Made by a program: the position numbers and the translations under genes | Notes under the pieces: model-generated | Told to the model about the DNA's origin: nothing | The model's database searches: none | The model's input: only the letters and a program-made list of their open reading frames with translations | In this document: piece after piece, positions 44,319-53,246 of the stretch | Layout: each line of letters starts with the position of its first letter | How positions within the stretch are numbered: position 1 is the first letter of the stretch | NCBI RefSeq assembly: GCF_037154075.1 | Contig: NZ_JBANRJ010000001.1 | Span: forward strand, 62,001 to 126,000 | Reading direction: 5' to 3' | Length of the DNA stretch: 64,000 bases | DNA from: Sphingobium aromaticiconvertens | Lineage (GTDB): Bacteria > Pseudomonadota > Alphaproteobacteria > Sphingomonadales > Sphingomonadaceae

Positions 44319-44904
44319 AGAAGACCACGTTCCGTACAAACCGCACAACAGCTGCGCCCGCATTCACGAAACTATAGGGGCGATCGCTGCTGAAGATCAG
44401 AAAATCGCCGCGCTCCACTCTATGGGTGCCCTCCGCCGCTTCCACGGTCAGATAACCCTCAACGACATAGAGCATCTCGCTCCAATTGGCCGCATCCGCC
44501 TCTGCCGGATAGCGTTCGCCGGGCGCGAGCGACCATGTCCATAGTTCCACCTCGCGATGAGCCGCGGCGGTCCCCAGCAGCGTGGCGCGACTCTGCGCAT
44601 GCTTTCCTTGCCAGGCCAGGCTTTCGATCCGGCGGTTGTCGGGCGCGTCGGGCGAGCGCACAATCTCTGAAAAACTCGCTCCCAGAGCGCTGGCCAGCCG
44701 GTCCAGTGTAGACAGGCTGACATTGGCCTCGCCACTCTCGATCCCGACGATCATCCGACGACTGATGCCTGACAGGTCTGCGAGCGCATTCTGGCTCAGG
44801 CTCGCCGCTGCGCGCAGGCGTCGCGTGTTGCCGGCGACATGGGCCAATACATCAGGCCTTCGCCCGTCGGCGTCATCCTCTTGACTGTGCAGTATAGTGC
44901 TCAT
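44317..44904 (-). CDS. XRE-family regulator with C-terminal cupin domain
   Basis: This 195-residue protein has an N-terminal HTH_XRE (NTRRLRAAASLSQNALADLS then GISRRMIVGIESGEANVSLS, about 26-68). Its C-terminal cupin_2 barrel (SEMLYVVEGYLTVEAAEGTH then RVERGDFLIFSSDRPYSFVN, about 140-185) is expected to bind a small ligand. This architecture is typical of repressors controlling neighbouring transporters or amine/alcohol metabolism. It is divergent from the EamA exporter gene, with only 14 bp between starts. Two copies of a GTGCA-N6-TGCAC-like box overlap both start regions, suggesting control of itself and the exporter. Confidence 0.9.
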   Translation of the reverse strand: MSTILHSQEDDADGRRPDVLAHVAGNTRRLRAAASLSQNALADLSGISRRMIVGIESGEANVSLSTLDRLASALGASFSEIVRSPDAPDNRRIESLAWQGKHAQSRATLLGTAAAHREVELWTWSLAPGERYPAEADAANWSEMLYVVEGYLTVEAAEGTHRVERGDFLIFSSDRPYSFVNAGAAVVRFVRNVVF

Positions 44905-44927
44905 AGGAGGTGTGCATTATGTTGCAC
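44887..44927. promoter_or_regulatory. Two operator-like boxes between XRE-cupin and EamA genes
   Basis: GTGCATTATGTTGCAC (44912-44927) is a 5-6-5 palindrome. GTGCAGTATAGTGCTC (44887-44902) is a less perfect copy 25 bp away. They flank and overlap the two start codons and the exporter's AGGAGG (44905-44910), a layout suited to repression of both genes. Confidence 0.5.
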
Positions 44928-45836
44928 AATGCCGAACAAGACAAGCCCGCATCCTCTCGCCTGATGATCGGAAAGCCCGAACTGGCGCTGATTGGTGTGA
45001 CGGTGCTGTGGGGCGGCACATTCCTGATCGTGCACCATGCGATGCGGGAGTCGGGGCCGCTGTTCTTTGTCGGGCTGCGCTTCGCCACGGCGGCGCTGGC
45101 GACGCTGTGCCTCGCCTTCGGCGTCATGCGCGGGCTGACAGCACGGGAACTGATCGCGGGCGCATCGATCGGCCTTGGTATCTTCATCGGCTATACGCTC
45201 CAGAGCTGGGGGCTACAGACGATCCCCAGCAGCACCTCGGCCTTCATCACGGCGGCCTATGTCCCACTCGTCCCGATACTCCAATGGCTGATTCTGAGGC
45301 GCCGCCCCCGCCTTGCAAGCTGGATTGGCGTCGCGCTGGCCTTCGCGGGCCTGATCCTGATCGCGGCCCCGCGCGCAGGGCTGACGCTTGGCCGTGGCGA
45401 GATGCTGACGGTCATCAGCACGCTTGCCATCGCGGTGGAGATTATCCTCATCAGCTTGTGGGCGGGCAAGGTGAACGTCCTGCGCGTCACCGTCGTGCAA
45501 CTTGCCGTCACTGCCCTCCTCGCCTTCGGCCTGATGGGCCCCGCCGGTGAGACAATGCCCGCCCTGTCGCCCTTCATCCTGATTGCTGCCACGGGCCTTG
45601 GCCTGATGACGGCGCTCATTCAACTGGTGATGAACTGGGCGCAACGCACCGTGTCACCAACCCGCGCAACACTCATCTATGCAGGTGAACCGCTCTGGGC
45701 CGGGATCATCGGTCGGATGGCGGGAGAACGTCTGCCGGGCACTGCGCTGATCGGCGCGGCCTTCATCATTGCCGCCGTCATCGTCAGTGAAATCCGCTTC
45801 GGCAGGCGCAAGCCGGAAAAGGCCGCGGCTGCCTAG
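44919..45836 (+). CDS. EamA/DMT-family transporter
   Basis: This membrane protein of about 305 residues has ten helices arranged as two EamA repeats (first: PELALIGVTVLWGGTFLIVH to LILIAAPRAG; second: MLTVISTLAIAVEIILISLW to the end), with a basic C-terminal tail. Such carriers export amino acids or metabolites. ATG 44919 is chosen because AGGAGG is eight bases upstream; a GTG at 44910 overlaps it. It is divergent from the XRE-cupin regulator and ends overlapping the proC stop by four bases. Confidence 0.88.
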   Translation: MLHNAEQDKPASSRLMIGKPELALIGVTVLWGGTFLIVHHAMRESGPLFFVGLRFATAALATLCLAFGVMRGLTARELIAGASIGLGIFIGYTLQSWGLQTIPSSTSAFITAAYVPLVPILQWLILRRRPRLASWIGVALAFAGLILIAAPRAGLTLGRGEMLTVISTLAIAVEIILISLWAGKVNVLRVTVVQLAVTALLAFGLMGPAGETMPALSPFILIAATGLGLMTALIQLVMNWAQRTVSPTRATLIYAGEPLWAGIIGRMAGERLPGTALIGAAFIIAAVIVSEIRFGRRKPEKAAAA

Positions 45837-46672
45837 CCCCGCGCCATCGCCTCACCCCGGTCGCGCGCGGCGGTCAGCGTGTCGATCAACAGCCGCACCA
45901 ACCCATCGTCGGCATCCAGAACATTCATGCCCTCACGGGTCATTCCGCCGGGGCTGGCGACACGATCAGCGAGGATAGCCGGGCTATCGGTCGCCGCAGC
46001 CGCCATCGCCGCCGCACCTTCGACCGTCGCCAGCGCCATCCGCGCCGACTGGTACGCAGGTAGCCCCACGGCCTCGCCTGCCCGCGCCAGCGCATCGACA
46101 AAGCGAAACAAGAAGGCCGGACCACAGCCCGACAGCGCGGTCACGCTGTTGAATTGTGCCTCCTCACCCATCCATTCGACCAAACCCAATGGCCCAAGCA
46201 ATCCATCGGCCATCGCCCGCCCATCGGCGGACGTCCGGTCATCGCTGAACAGGGCGGTCACACCCTTGCCGATGCCGACGGGCAGGTTAGGCATGGCGCG
46301 GATCACATCGTTCGACGCCGGGAAATAACCACGCAGTTGCGCCAGCATTGTGCCCGCAAGGATCGAGACAATCGCGACGTCGGCGCGGCATAGCGGCGCA
46401 AGACCGGCTGCCACATCCGCGATCTGATAGGGTTTCATGCCCAGCAGGATCACCGTCCCTTGCGGAAGCGTGTCGGGGTAAGCCGTGACCACCGCCACGC
46501 CGGGCGCCACAGGCTTCCCGCTCGGTCGCAGCACGGTCACGCGCGCGGAATCAAGCCCGCAGTCCAGCCAGCGGGCCAGCATTTGCCCCGCCATATTGCC
46601 GCAACCGACAAGGAAAAGATGCGGGGGGAAAAGATGCGCGGGAAAGCGCGGCGCCGATGGACCATCCGTCAT
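45833..46672 (-). CDS. proC: Pyrroline-5-carboxylate reductase
   Basis: This 279-residue protein begins its Rossmann domain with LFLVGCGNMAGQMLARWL (about 19-36). It has the ILLGMKPYQI and IRAMPNLPVGIGKG segments and the C-terminal dimerisation signature ALSGCGPAFLFRFVDALARA with RVASPGGMTREGM. It catalyses the last step of proline synthesis, reducing pyrroline-5-carboxylate with NAD(P)H. It follows the ybjN-like gene by 15 bp in one unit and is convergent with the EamA gene. Confidence 0.93.
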   Translation of the reverse strand: MTDGPSAPRFPAHLFPPHLFLVGCGNMAGQMLARWLDCGLDSARVTVLRPSGKPVAPGVAVVTAYPDTLPQGTVILLGMKPYQIADVAAGLAPLCRADVAIVSILAGTMLAQLRGYFPASNDVIRAMPNLPVGIGKGVTALFSDDRTSADGRAMADGLLGPLGLVEWMGEEAQFNSVTALSGCGPAFLFRFVDALARAGEAVGLPAYQSARMALATVEGAAAMAAAATDSPAILADRVASPGGMTREGMNVLDADDGLVRLLIDTLTAARDRGEAMARG

Positions 46673-46687
46673 AGTCTTACGCCCCCC

Positions 46688-47194
46688 TCAGGCTTCGCCG
46701 CGGGTTTCGATCAGACTCGCGGAAATCGCTTCGGACGGGCTTTTGCCGCCCCACAGCACGAATTGGAACACCGGATAAAAGCGCTCGCATTCGTCGATCG
46801 CTGTCTCGACCAATATCTGCGCCTGATCCAGCGTCAGCGTGCCCCCCGGTCCCAGCAGCGCGCCATGGCGGAACAGGATGATCCCGCTCGACGACCATAG
46901 TTCGAAATGGCCAAGCCACAATTGCTCGTTGATCAGGCCCAGCGTCTCGTAGATCGTAGCGCGCTTTTCGTCAGTGACGCGGATGTCCGGCAGCGCCAGC
47001 AATTGCAGCACCTGATCCTCGTCACGCCAGATCGCGCGCAGTTCATATTCCGCCCAACTGCCCTGCGTGGTGGCGACGATCTCGTCCTCACCGGCATGTT
47101 CGAAGGTCCAGCCATGCGCCTCGAAATAGGCGGCGAGCATGTCGATCGGCGCTGCTTCCTGGCCGGATTGTTCGAATTCGTCGCTGTCCATCAT
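46688..47194 (-). CDS. YbjN domain-containing protein
   Basis: This 168-residue acidic protein has the YbjN/type III chaperone-like fold pattern: IDMLAAYFEAHGWTFEHAGE at the N terminus, alternating strands, and the conserved ETAIDECERFYPVFQFVLWG near 135-155. Its function is unknown; in E. coli YbjN affects motility and stress phenotypes. In sphingomonads it commonly precedes proC, as here (15-bp gap). Two ATGs at 47194 and 47191 are both possible starts. Confidence 0.85.
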   Translation of the reverse strand: MMDSDEFEQSGQEAAPIDMLAAYFEAHGWTFEHAGEDEIVATTQGSWAEYELRAIWRDEDQVLQLLALPDIRVTDEKRATIYETLGLINEQLWLGHFELWSSSGIILFRHGALLGPGGTLTLDQAQILVETAIDECERFYPVFQFVLWGGKSPSEAISASLIETRGEA

Positions 47195-47305
47195 CGCCTA
47201 AATGTGCCGTAATCCCTGATTCCTGACCGGATAGCACCCCATTGGCCGAAAGGACAGGATGGAAACGGCGCCGGGCAAGCGCCCCACAGGGAAATAACGG
47301 GCCGT

Positions 47306-47605
47306 TCAACCAGCCGCGTCGGGTTTCGCCTTGGGCTTGCGGACGCTCTTGGTCACGACCGGAGCTTCCCGGCCTTCCAGCGCGTCTACGCGGGCCTTGA
47401 GCAGTTCCACCTCTTCCCGTGCGGCGGCGGCGAGTGCCTTGACCGCATCAAACTCCTCGCGCGACACGAAATCCATGCCGCCCATGAACTGGCGCGCCTT
47501 CTCCCGCGCGTTGGTCTCAAACTCGCGACCCATGCCCGCCATGGTGCCAGCAGCGCCGTTCACCAGCTTGGCCAGGTCGTCGAAGAAGCGGTTTTCACTC
47601 TGCAT
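47306..47605 (-). CDS. ubiK: Ubiquinone biosynthesis accessory factor UbiK (BMFP family)
   Basis: This 99-residue protein matches the YqiC/UbiK pattern: an amphipathic N-terminal helix (FFDDLAKLVNGAAGTMAGMG) and then the conserved FVSREEFDAVKALAAAAREE and LKARVDALE trimeric coiled coil (about 47-78). A Lys/Pro-rich tail follows, longer than in E. coli. UbiK assists the Ubi complex at the membrane. AGGAAAG precedes the ATG at 47605. Confidence 0.88.
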   Translation of the reverse strand: MQSENRFFDDLAKLVNGAAGTMAGMGREFETNAREKARQFMGGMDFVSREEFDAVKALAAAAREEVELLKARVDALEGREAPVVTKSVRKPKAKPDAAG

Positions 47606-47661
47606 GATCGTGACTTTCCTGTGATACTTTAAGCCTGCAAGTGCCTTATCGGCACACTACA

Positions 47662-48210
47662 CTATATCTGGGTACGCAATGCAGGCGCTACAAGGGTTTG
47701 CGCGCCCGGATTGAGGCGGCCGATCTCATAGTTGAGGAAAGAGGCAAAGGCCAGCCAGGCGACATAGGGCAACAGCATCATACCCGCCGCCTTTCGGATG
47801 CGCCAGAATAGCGCCGCCGTGACGGTCACAACCACCAGCAGCAGCAGGATCAACGCGAGCGCATCCCCCACCTGATGCGCGCGGAAGAACAGTGGTGACC
47901 AGAGGAGGTTGAGTATGAGCTGTCCCAGGAACAGGGCAATGGCGAGGCCCCGCATACGCGCCCCACGCGCATGCAGGATCATGGCAAAGGCCAGCGCCAT
48001 CACGATGTACAAGATCGTCCAGACGAAGCCGAACACCCAGCCCGGCGGCATCAGCGCCGGCTTGTCCAGTGCCGCGAACCAGCGATTGGCATAGCCGCTA
48101 TTGGCTATCTTGCTCGACAAAAAGCCAAGCACAACGACCATTGGCACCGTGAACAGCGCCCAGCGCAGATAAGCGAGCCGCAACTGGCCCCGGGACGCGA
48201 TTTCGTTCAT
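47662..48210 (-). CDS. tspO: TspO/MBR family protein
   Basis: This protein of about 182 residues has five membrane helices and the TspO landmarks WFAALDKPALMPPGWVFGFV then WTILYIVMALA, ILNLLWSPLFF and PYVAWLAFASFLNYEIGRLN. TspO binds tetrapyrroles and related ligands in the membrane and affects porphyrin handling and stress responses. The N terminus is basic. I use the ATG at 48210, with a TTG at 48216 as alternative. It lies 18 bp after the RND pump gene's end, but the functions look unrelated. Confidence 0.92.
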   Translation of the reverse strand: MNEIASRGQLRLAYLRWALFTVPMVVVLGFLSSKIANSGYANRWFAALDKPALMPPGWVFGFVWTILYIVMALAFAMILHARGARMRGLAIALFLGQLILNLLWSPLFFRAHQVGDALALILLLLVVVTVTAALFWRIRKAAGMMLLPYVAWLAFASFLNYEIGRLNPGAQTLVAPALRTQI

Positions 48211-48234
48211 CGGCAATGCTGCTCCAGCTTCACG

Positions 48235-51200
48235 TCATTCAGCGGCGTCGGGCGACTCCTTGAGTGCCGAATCCAGCTTTCGGCCCACGGTTTGCGGAGA
48301 AACGGTGCGTCCTGCAACCCGTGAATAGAAGATCGGGATCAGGAATAATGTAATCAACGTCGCCAGCGACACGCCAAAGACAACGACAACACCGATGCTC
48401 TGGCGCGAAGCCGCCCCGGCCCCGCCCCGGATAACCAGCGGCACAGCACCGATAACCGTCGCGATGGAGGTCATCAGAATTGGCCGCAGACGCCTTGTCG
48501 CCGCCTGCCGGATCGCTTCGGCGATCTCCAGCCCCTCGTCGCGCAACTGGTTGGCGAATTCGACGATCAGGATGCCGTTCTTGGCCGCCAGCCCCACCAG
48601 CATGACAATGCCGATCTGGCTGTAAAGATTGACCGACCCGCCCGTCAGCGCGAGGCCCAGCACCCCGCCCGCTACCGCCAGCGGCACGGTGGCGATGATG
48701 ACGCCGGGATGAATGAAGCTTTCGAACTGAGCGGCGAGCAGCAGGAAGACGATGATGATGGTCAGACCAAAGACCAGCCAGATCGACCCACCCGTCTCCC
48801 GCAATGACTGGCTTTCACCACGATAGCCGATCGCCAGGACTTCAGGCGCCTGCTGCGCCTGCGCTTCAAGGAAGGCCAACCCTTCACCCAGGGAATAGCC
48901 CGGTGCGAGCGCTGCGGTCAGCGTGATGGCACGCAACTTGTTGTAGCGGTTGAGCTGACGCGGTCCGGCCACCTCTTTTATGGTGACAAGCGCAGAGAGC
49001 GGCACCAGCACGCCGGTCCGGCTGCGCACCTGAATCCGTTCCAGGTCCGCATTGGTCCGGCGGCCTTCATCCTCCGCCTGCACCAGCACGCGATATTCCT
49101 CACCGCGATCGACATAGGTGGTGACGCGCCGCGAACCGAGCAGGCTTTGAAGCGCCTGGCTGACGTCATTGACCGACACGCCCAGGTCGCCAGCGCGCTG
49201 CTGGTTCACCTCGATCCGCATCTGCGGCTTGGTTTCCTTGTAATCGCTGTCCAGGTTGATGAGGCCGGGGTTCGTCGCCGCCGCCGCCATGATGCGGTCG
49301 CGCGCAGCGACCAACCCTTCATAGGTGGACCCGGCAATCACCATATTGACGGGCAGGCCACGTCCACGGCCCAGGCCCGATCGCGGCGCGGCATTGCCGC
49401 GTATGCCGGGCTGCTGCGCGATCGTCTTGTTGATCGTATCGGCGACCTGCGCGGTGGTGATGGTGCGATCCTCCCATGGCCGCAGGAAGGCGATGACGTT
49501 GCCGCTGTTGAAATCGTCGCTCGTGCCAAAGCCGCCAGGCGTGCGGATGATGAGGTTCTGGACCGTGCCATCTTCGCGCAGCGGCGACAGATCTTTTTCG
49601 ATCTTCTGCATATAGGAGAGCATCTTGTCGAAACCGACACCCTCCGCCGCGCTGATCTGGCTGTCCACAACGCCGGTGTCCTCCGCCGGGGCAAGTTCGC
49701 TGGGGATAACCATGAACAGGCCCCCTGCCACCGCCAGAAAAGCAGCGACGACCAGCAACGGGATCAACGGCTTGCGGATCGCCCGGTCGAGCCAGCGGGA
49801 ATAGCTGCCCTCCAGCCGCTGGAACTGCCTGTCGATCCAGTGCGCGAACCGTCCACGCGCGCTGTTCTTGAGCAGTTTGGAACACATCATCGGCGCCAGG
49901 GTGAGCGAGATGAAGCCTGAGAAGGCGATCGCCGCCACCATCGTGATGGCCAGTTCCCGAAACAGCAGGCCCGTCTGCCCGGCCAGGAACATGACCGGCA
50001 CGAACACCGCGCACACGACCAGCGTGGTGGAAATGATCGCGAAGCCGACCTGCCGCGTACCCAGAAAAGCCGCGACCAATGGATCTTCGCCTTGTTCGAT
50101 CCGGTGATAGACATTTTCCAGCACCACGATCGCATCGTCCACGACCAGACCGATCGCCAGCACGAACGCCAACAGGGTCAACAGGTTGATCGACAGACCC
50201 ATCAACCACATGCTGGCGCAGGTCGCGAGCAGGCAGATGGGCACCGTGACGGCCGGAATTATGGTCGCCCGCACCGAGCCCAGAAACAGGAAAATAACGA
50301 TGATGACCAGGACCGCCGCCTCAATCAGCGTGTCATAGACATTGTCGATCGCACGGCTGATAAACAGACTTTCATCCGATCCGATCGCGACCCGCATCCC
50401 TTCGGGCAGATCGAGCGTCTTCAACATCGCCTTGGCCTTGTCCGCGACATCCAGCGTGTTCGCGCCCGACTGGCGGACGATGCCAAGGCCGATCGCGGTG
50501 CCGCTGTTGGACCGGAAGGAACTGTAGGGATTTTCCGCCCCTTCCTCGATCCGGGCGACATCGCCCAGCTTCACCTGATAGCCGTCATTCCCACGGCCAA
50601 CGACCAGATTGACGAATTCGGCGGGAGTCGCAAAGGGCCGCTCGACGCGCAGCGTCTGGTTCTGGTCCTTCGATTCGAAACGACCGGCCGGTAGTTCGAC
50701 ATTCTGGGTCCGCAGCGCCGCTTCGACATCCGCAGGAGTCAGGGCAAAGGCCGCCAGTTTTTCGGCATTCAGCCAGATTCGCGTCGACGGTCGCGCCTCC
50801 CCGCCGATATTGACCCGCGCCACGCCATCGATCGCGGAAAAACGGTCCGCGATATTACGGTCGATATAGTCGGAAATCTGGATCTGCGTCCAACCGGGAC
50901 GGGAAAAGGCCAGGAACAGGATCGGGCGGGAATCAGCGTCCACCTTGCGGATTTCGGGTGCCAGCGCATCTTCGGGCAAATCCTCGACCGCCGAGCCGAC
51001 ACGGTCGCGCACATCATTCGCGGCTGAATCAATGTCGCGCGACGGATCAAATTCAATGCTGATGTTCGACGTGCCGTCCTGCGAACTGGACGTGATCGTC
51101 TGGATGCCCTGCACACCCGCAATCGCATCCTCCAGAAGCTGGGTGATGCGCGTTTCGACAACCGAGGCAGCCGCCCCGGTATAGGTCGTCTCGACCGATA

Positions 51201-51333
51201 CGACCGGGGGATCGGTGTCGGGATATTCGCGCACCGACAGGCTGATGAACCCGACAACGCCGACGATGCAGAGCAGGATGGCGATGACCGCGGCGAAGAC
51301 CGGGCGGCGGACAGAGACGTCGGAAAGCTGCAT
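48235..51333 (-). CDS. RND multidrug efflux permease (HAE1 family)
   Basis: This 1032-residue AcrB-like pump has 12 helices and two large periplasmic loops. The proton-relay residues are present: the Asp pair in GLVVDDAIVVLENVYH of TM4 and the Lys of TM10 in AAKNGILIVEFANQ. The N terminus SVRRPVFAAVIAILL is typical. It exports drugs or amphipathic compounds with the adaptor encoded upstream (12-bp gap). No outer-membrane TolC-like gene follows, so a shared channel is expected. Sequence hallmarks (REYPDTDPPVVSVETTY) place it near MexF/MdtB-type proteins, but specificity is not assigned. Confidence 0.95.
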   Translation of the reverse strand: MQLSDVSVRRPVFAAVIAILLCIVGVVGFISLSVREYPDTDPPVVSVETTYTGAAASVVETRITQLLEDAIAGVQGIQTITSSSQDGTSNISIEFDPSRDIDSAANDVRDRVGSAVEDLPEDALAPEIRKVDADSRPILFLAFSRPGWTQIQISDYIDRNIADRFSAIDGVARVNIGGEARPSTRIWLNAEKLAAFALTPADVEAALRTQNVELPAGRFESKDQNQTLRVERPFATPAEFVNLVVGRGNDGYQVKLGDVARIEEGAENPYSSFRSNSGTAIGLGIVRQSGANTLDVADKAKAMLKTLDLPEGMRVAIGSDESLFISRAIDNVYDTLIEAAVLVIIVIFLFLGSVRATIIPAVTVPICLLATCASMWLMGLSINLLTLLAFVLAIGLVVDDAIVVLENVYHRIEQGEDPLVAAFLGTRQVGFAIISTTLVVCAVFVPVMFLAGQTGLLFRELAITMVAAIAFSGFISLTLAPMMCSKLLKNSARGRFAHWIDRQFQRLEGSYSRWLDRAIRKPLIPLLVVAAFLAVAGGLFMVIPSELAPAEDTGVVDSQISAAEGVGFDKMLSYMQKIEKDLSPLREDGTVQNLIIRTPGGFGTSDDFNSGNVIAFLRPWEDRTITTAQVADTINKTIAQQPGIRGNAAPRSGLGRGRGLPVNMVIAGSTYEGLVAARDRIMAAAATNPGLINLDSDYKETKPQMRIEVNQQRAGDLGVSVNDVSQALQSLLGSRRVTTYVDRGEEYRVLVQAEDEGRRTNADLERIQVRSRTGVLVPLSALVTIKEVAGPRQLNRYNKLRAITLTAALAPGYSLGEGLAFLEAQAQQAPEVLAIGYRGESQSLRETGGSIWLVFGLTIIIVFLLLAAQFESFIHPGVIIATVPLAVAGGVLGLALTGGSVNLYSQIGIVMLVGLAAKNGILIVEFANQLRDEGLEIAEAIRQAATRRLRPILMTSIATVIGAVPLVIRGGAGAASRQSIGVVVVFGVSLATLITLFLIPIFYSRVAGRTVSPQTVGRKLDSALKESPDAAE

Positions 51334-51345
51334 GGACCCGCGCCT

Positions 51346-52419
51346 TTAGCGCGACGTGGCGGCGGACGAACCGCCTGCGCTACGGCCAGAACCATCCTTG
51401 GGCTTTTCCCCCGGCAACCGGACGGGCGTGCCATCCGACAGCTTGACGACGCCATCGGTCACGATCGTCTGGCCGGCGCTTATGCCGCCGGTGATTTCGA
51501 CAAGACCGTTCTGGCGAAGGCCCGTCTCAACCTTCACCCGCTTCACCTTGTGATCCTCGACCACGAAGACATAGCGATCATCGCCATCGCCCACGATCGC
51601 CAGTTCGGGCACGCCAAGCGACTGGCGCTGGCGCGCAAGGATGGTGACGGTCAGCAACATGCCCGGTTTCAACGCACGGTCCGCATTGGGCAGGATGGCG
51701 CGCACCCGCACGGCCCGGGTTGCCGGGTCGATGACGGGGTCGATCGTCGCGATGATGCCGGTGACGGGACGATCCGGCCAGGCGGCGGAGACGGCCTTGA
51801 TCGGTTGTCCTTGCGCGATCAGCGGCAGTCGCGTTTCGGGCACGGTGAAGTCGAGCTTGATGCGCGCGATGTCGCTGATCGTCGCGATCGGCGTTCCTGC
51901 CGTCACGATCGCGCCGACCGACACGGTCCGCAGGCTGAGATAACCGGAGAAGGGCGCGCGAATGACGCGATCACCAATCGAGGCACGGGAAAGCTGCGCG
52001 TTGGCGCGGGCGGCGTTAGCCAGCGCCACCTGCGAGTCCAGGCTGGCGCCGGTGGCAAAGCCACGCGCCTTCAATGCTTCTATGCGCTTCAACTGCTGTC
52101 CGGCCTGAAGCGCCTGCGCCTCCGCTGCCGCCAGTTCAGCTTTTTCCTGCCCCTGCGCCAGAGTGGCGATGACCTGGCCCTTCTGCACAAAGCCGCCATC
52201 GGCAAAGTTGAGGGAAGTGATCTTGTCCGTGACAGGCGCCGACAATATGACCTGTTCGTTGGCCAGCGCGGTACCCACCGCCTCAACCGCTTCGGTAAAG
52301 GTTTTGGCCGCAACGGGCGCGGCTTCGACCAGCGCGGCAGGGCGCGCCTTACGTTCTTCTTCCTTGCCGCATGCAGCCAGGGACAGAAGGATCATCAATA
52401 GCGGGAGGGAAGATCGCAT
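51346..52419 (-). CDS. RND efflux periplasmic adaptor (membrane fusion lipoprotein)
   Basis: This 357-residue protein has a lipoprotein signal (MRSSLPLLMILLSLAAC, Cys17). The lipoyl/barrel-sandwich halves are GFVQKGQVIATLAQGQEKAE and APFSGYLSLRTVSVGAIVTA, separated by a short alpha-hairpin (AAAEAQALQAGQQLKRIEAL). Beta-barrel and membrane-proximal domains follow (LKPGMLLTVTILA, GISAGQTIVTDG). It bridges the RND permease to an outer-membrane channel. A Ser/Gly-rich low-complexity tail ends the protein. It is cotranscribed with the pump gene. Confidence 0.93.
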   Translation of the reverse strand: MRSSLPLLMILLSLAACGKEEERKARPAALVEAAPVAAKTFTEAVEAVGTALANEQVILSAPVTDKITSLNFADGGFVQKGQVIATLAQGQEKAELAAAEAQALQAGQQLKRIEALKARGFATGASLDSQVALANAARANAQLSRASIGDRVIRAPFSGYLSLRTVSVGAIVTAGTPIATISDIARIKLDFTVPETRLPLIAQGQPIKAVSAAWPDRPVTGIIATIDPVIDPATRAVRVRAILPNADRALKPGMLLTVTILARQRQSLGVPELAIVGDGDDRYVFVVEDHKVKRVKVETGLRQNGLVEITGGISAGQTIVTDGVVKLSDGTPVRLPGEKPKDGSGRSAGGSSAATSR

Positions 52420-52505
52420 GGAGACGCGCTAACCGGCCTTTCAGGGCGACGCAACAGAGGCATTTGTCGCAAAATGTAATCGCATGGTCGTGGAACGAAC
52501 GCGGA

Positions 52506-53246
52506 TCAGTTATCCGCCAGACGCGCGGCAAGCAAGAATTCGACATTGCCCTGTGGTCCGGTGATGGGGCTGGGTTCTATGCCCGCAACCCGCCAGCCCA
52601 AATCCTCAATCCATTGCCGCACATCGGCGCAGACGCGCGCATGGATGACGGGATCGCGAACGACGCCGCCTTTCCCCACTTCCTCGCGCCCCGCCTCGAA
52701 CTGCGGTTTGATGAGCGCCACCAGCCACGCGCCCGGTGCTGCGAAGCTCAGGGGCCGTTCCAGCACCTTGGCCAGACCGATGAAGCTGGCGTCGCAGACG
52801 ATGATGCCCACCGGTTCGGGTACATGATCGGCCGTCAGGATGCGGGCGCTGGTCTGTTCATGGACGACGACGCGCGGGTCCGAACGCAATTTCCACGCCA
52901 GCTGGTTGGTGCCGCTGTCCACCGCATAGACGCGCGCCGCCCCGTTGGTCAGCAACACATCGGTAAAGCCGCCGGTCGAACTGCCCACATCCATCGCGAC
53001 AAGCCCTGTCGGGTCGATGGCGAAATGGTCGATGGCATGCGCCAGCTTGATGCCGCCGCGCGACACCCAGGGATGATCGCGCCCCCGCACCTCCAGCGGT
53101 GCATCCTGCGCCATCTGCTGCCCCGCCTTTTCCACCTTCCGGTCGACGGTGAAGACCAGACCCGCCAGGATCAGCGCCTGCGCGCGGGCGCGGCTCTCTG
53201 CCAGGCCGCGGTCCACCAGCAGCTGGTCAGCCCGTGCCTTGGCCAT
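52506..53246 (-). CDS. tlyA: TlyA-family rRNA 2'-O-methyltransferase (hemolysin A-like)
   Basis: This 246-residue protein has an N-terminal S4 RNA-binding domain (RADQLLVDRGLAESRARAQA, about 4-60) and then an FtsJ-type methyltransferase domain with the SAM motif MDVGSSTGGFTDVLL (about 90) and KDK-type residues (K in GGIKL, D in CDASF, K in ALIKPQFE). TlyA methylates 16S and 23S rRNA riboses and influences capreomycin sensitivity in mycobacteria. It overlaps the dsbD-like gene by one base (TGATG), so the two are coupled. Confidence 0.92.
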   Translation of the reverse strand: MAKARADQLLVDRGLAESRARAQALILAGLVFTVDRKVEKAGQQMAQDAPLEVRGRDHPWVSRGGIKLAHAIDHFAIDPTGLVAMDVGSSTGGFTDVLLTNGAARVYAVDSGTNQLAWKLRSDPRVVVHEQTSARILTADHVPEPVGIIVCDASFIGLAKVLERPLSFAAPGAWLVALIKPQFEAGREEVGKGGVVRDPVIHARVCADVRQWIEDLGWRVAGIEPSPITGPQGNVEFLLAARLADN

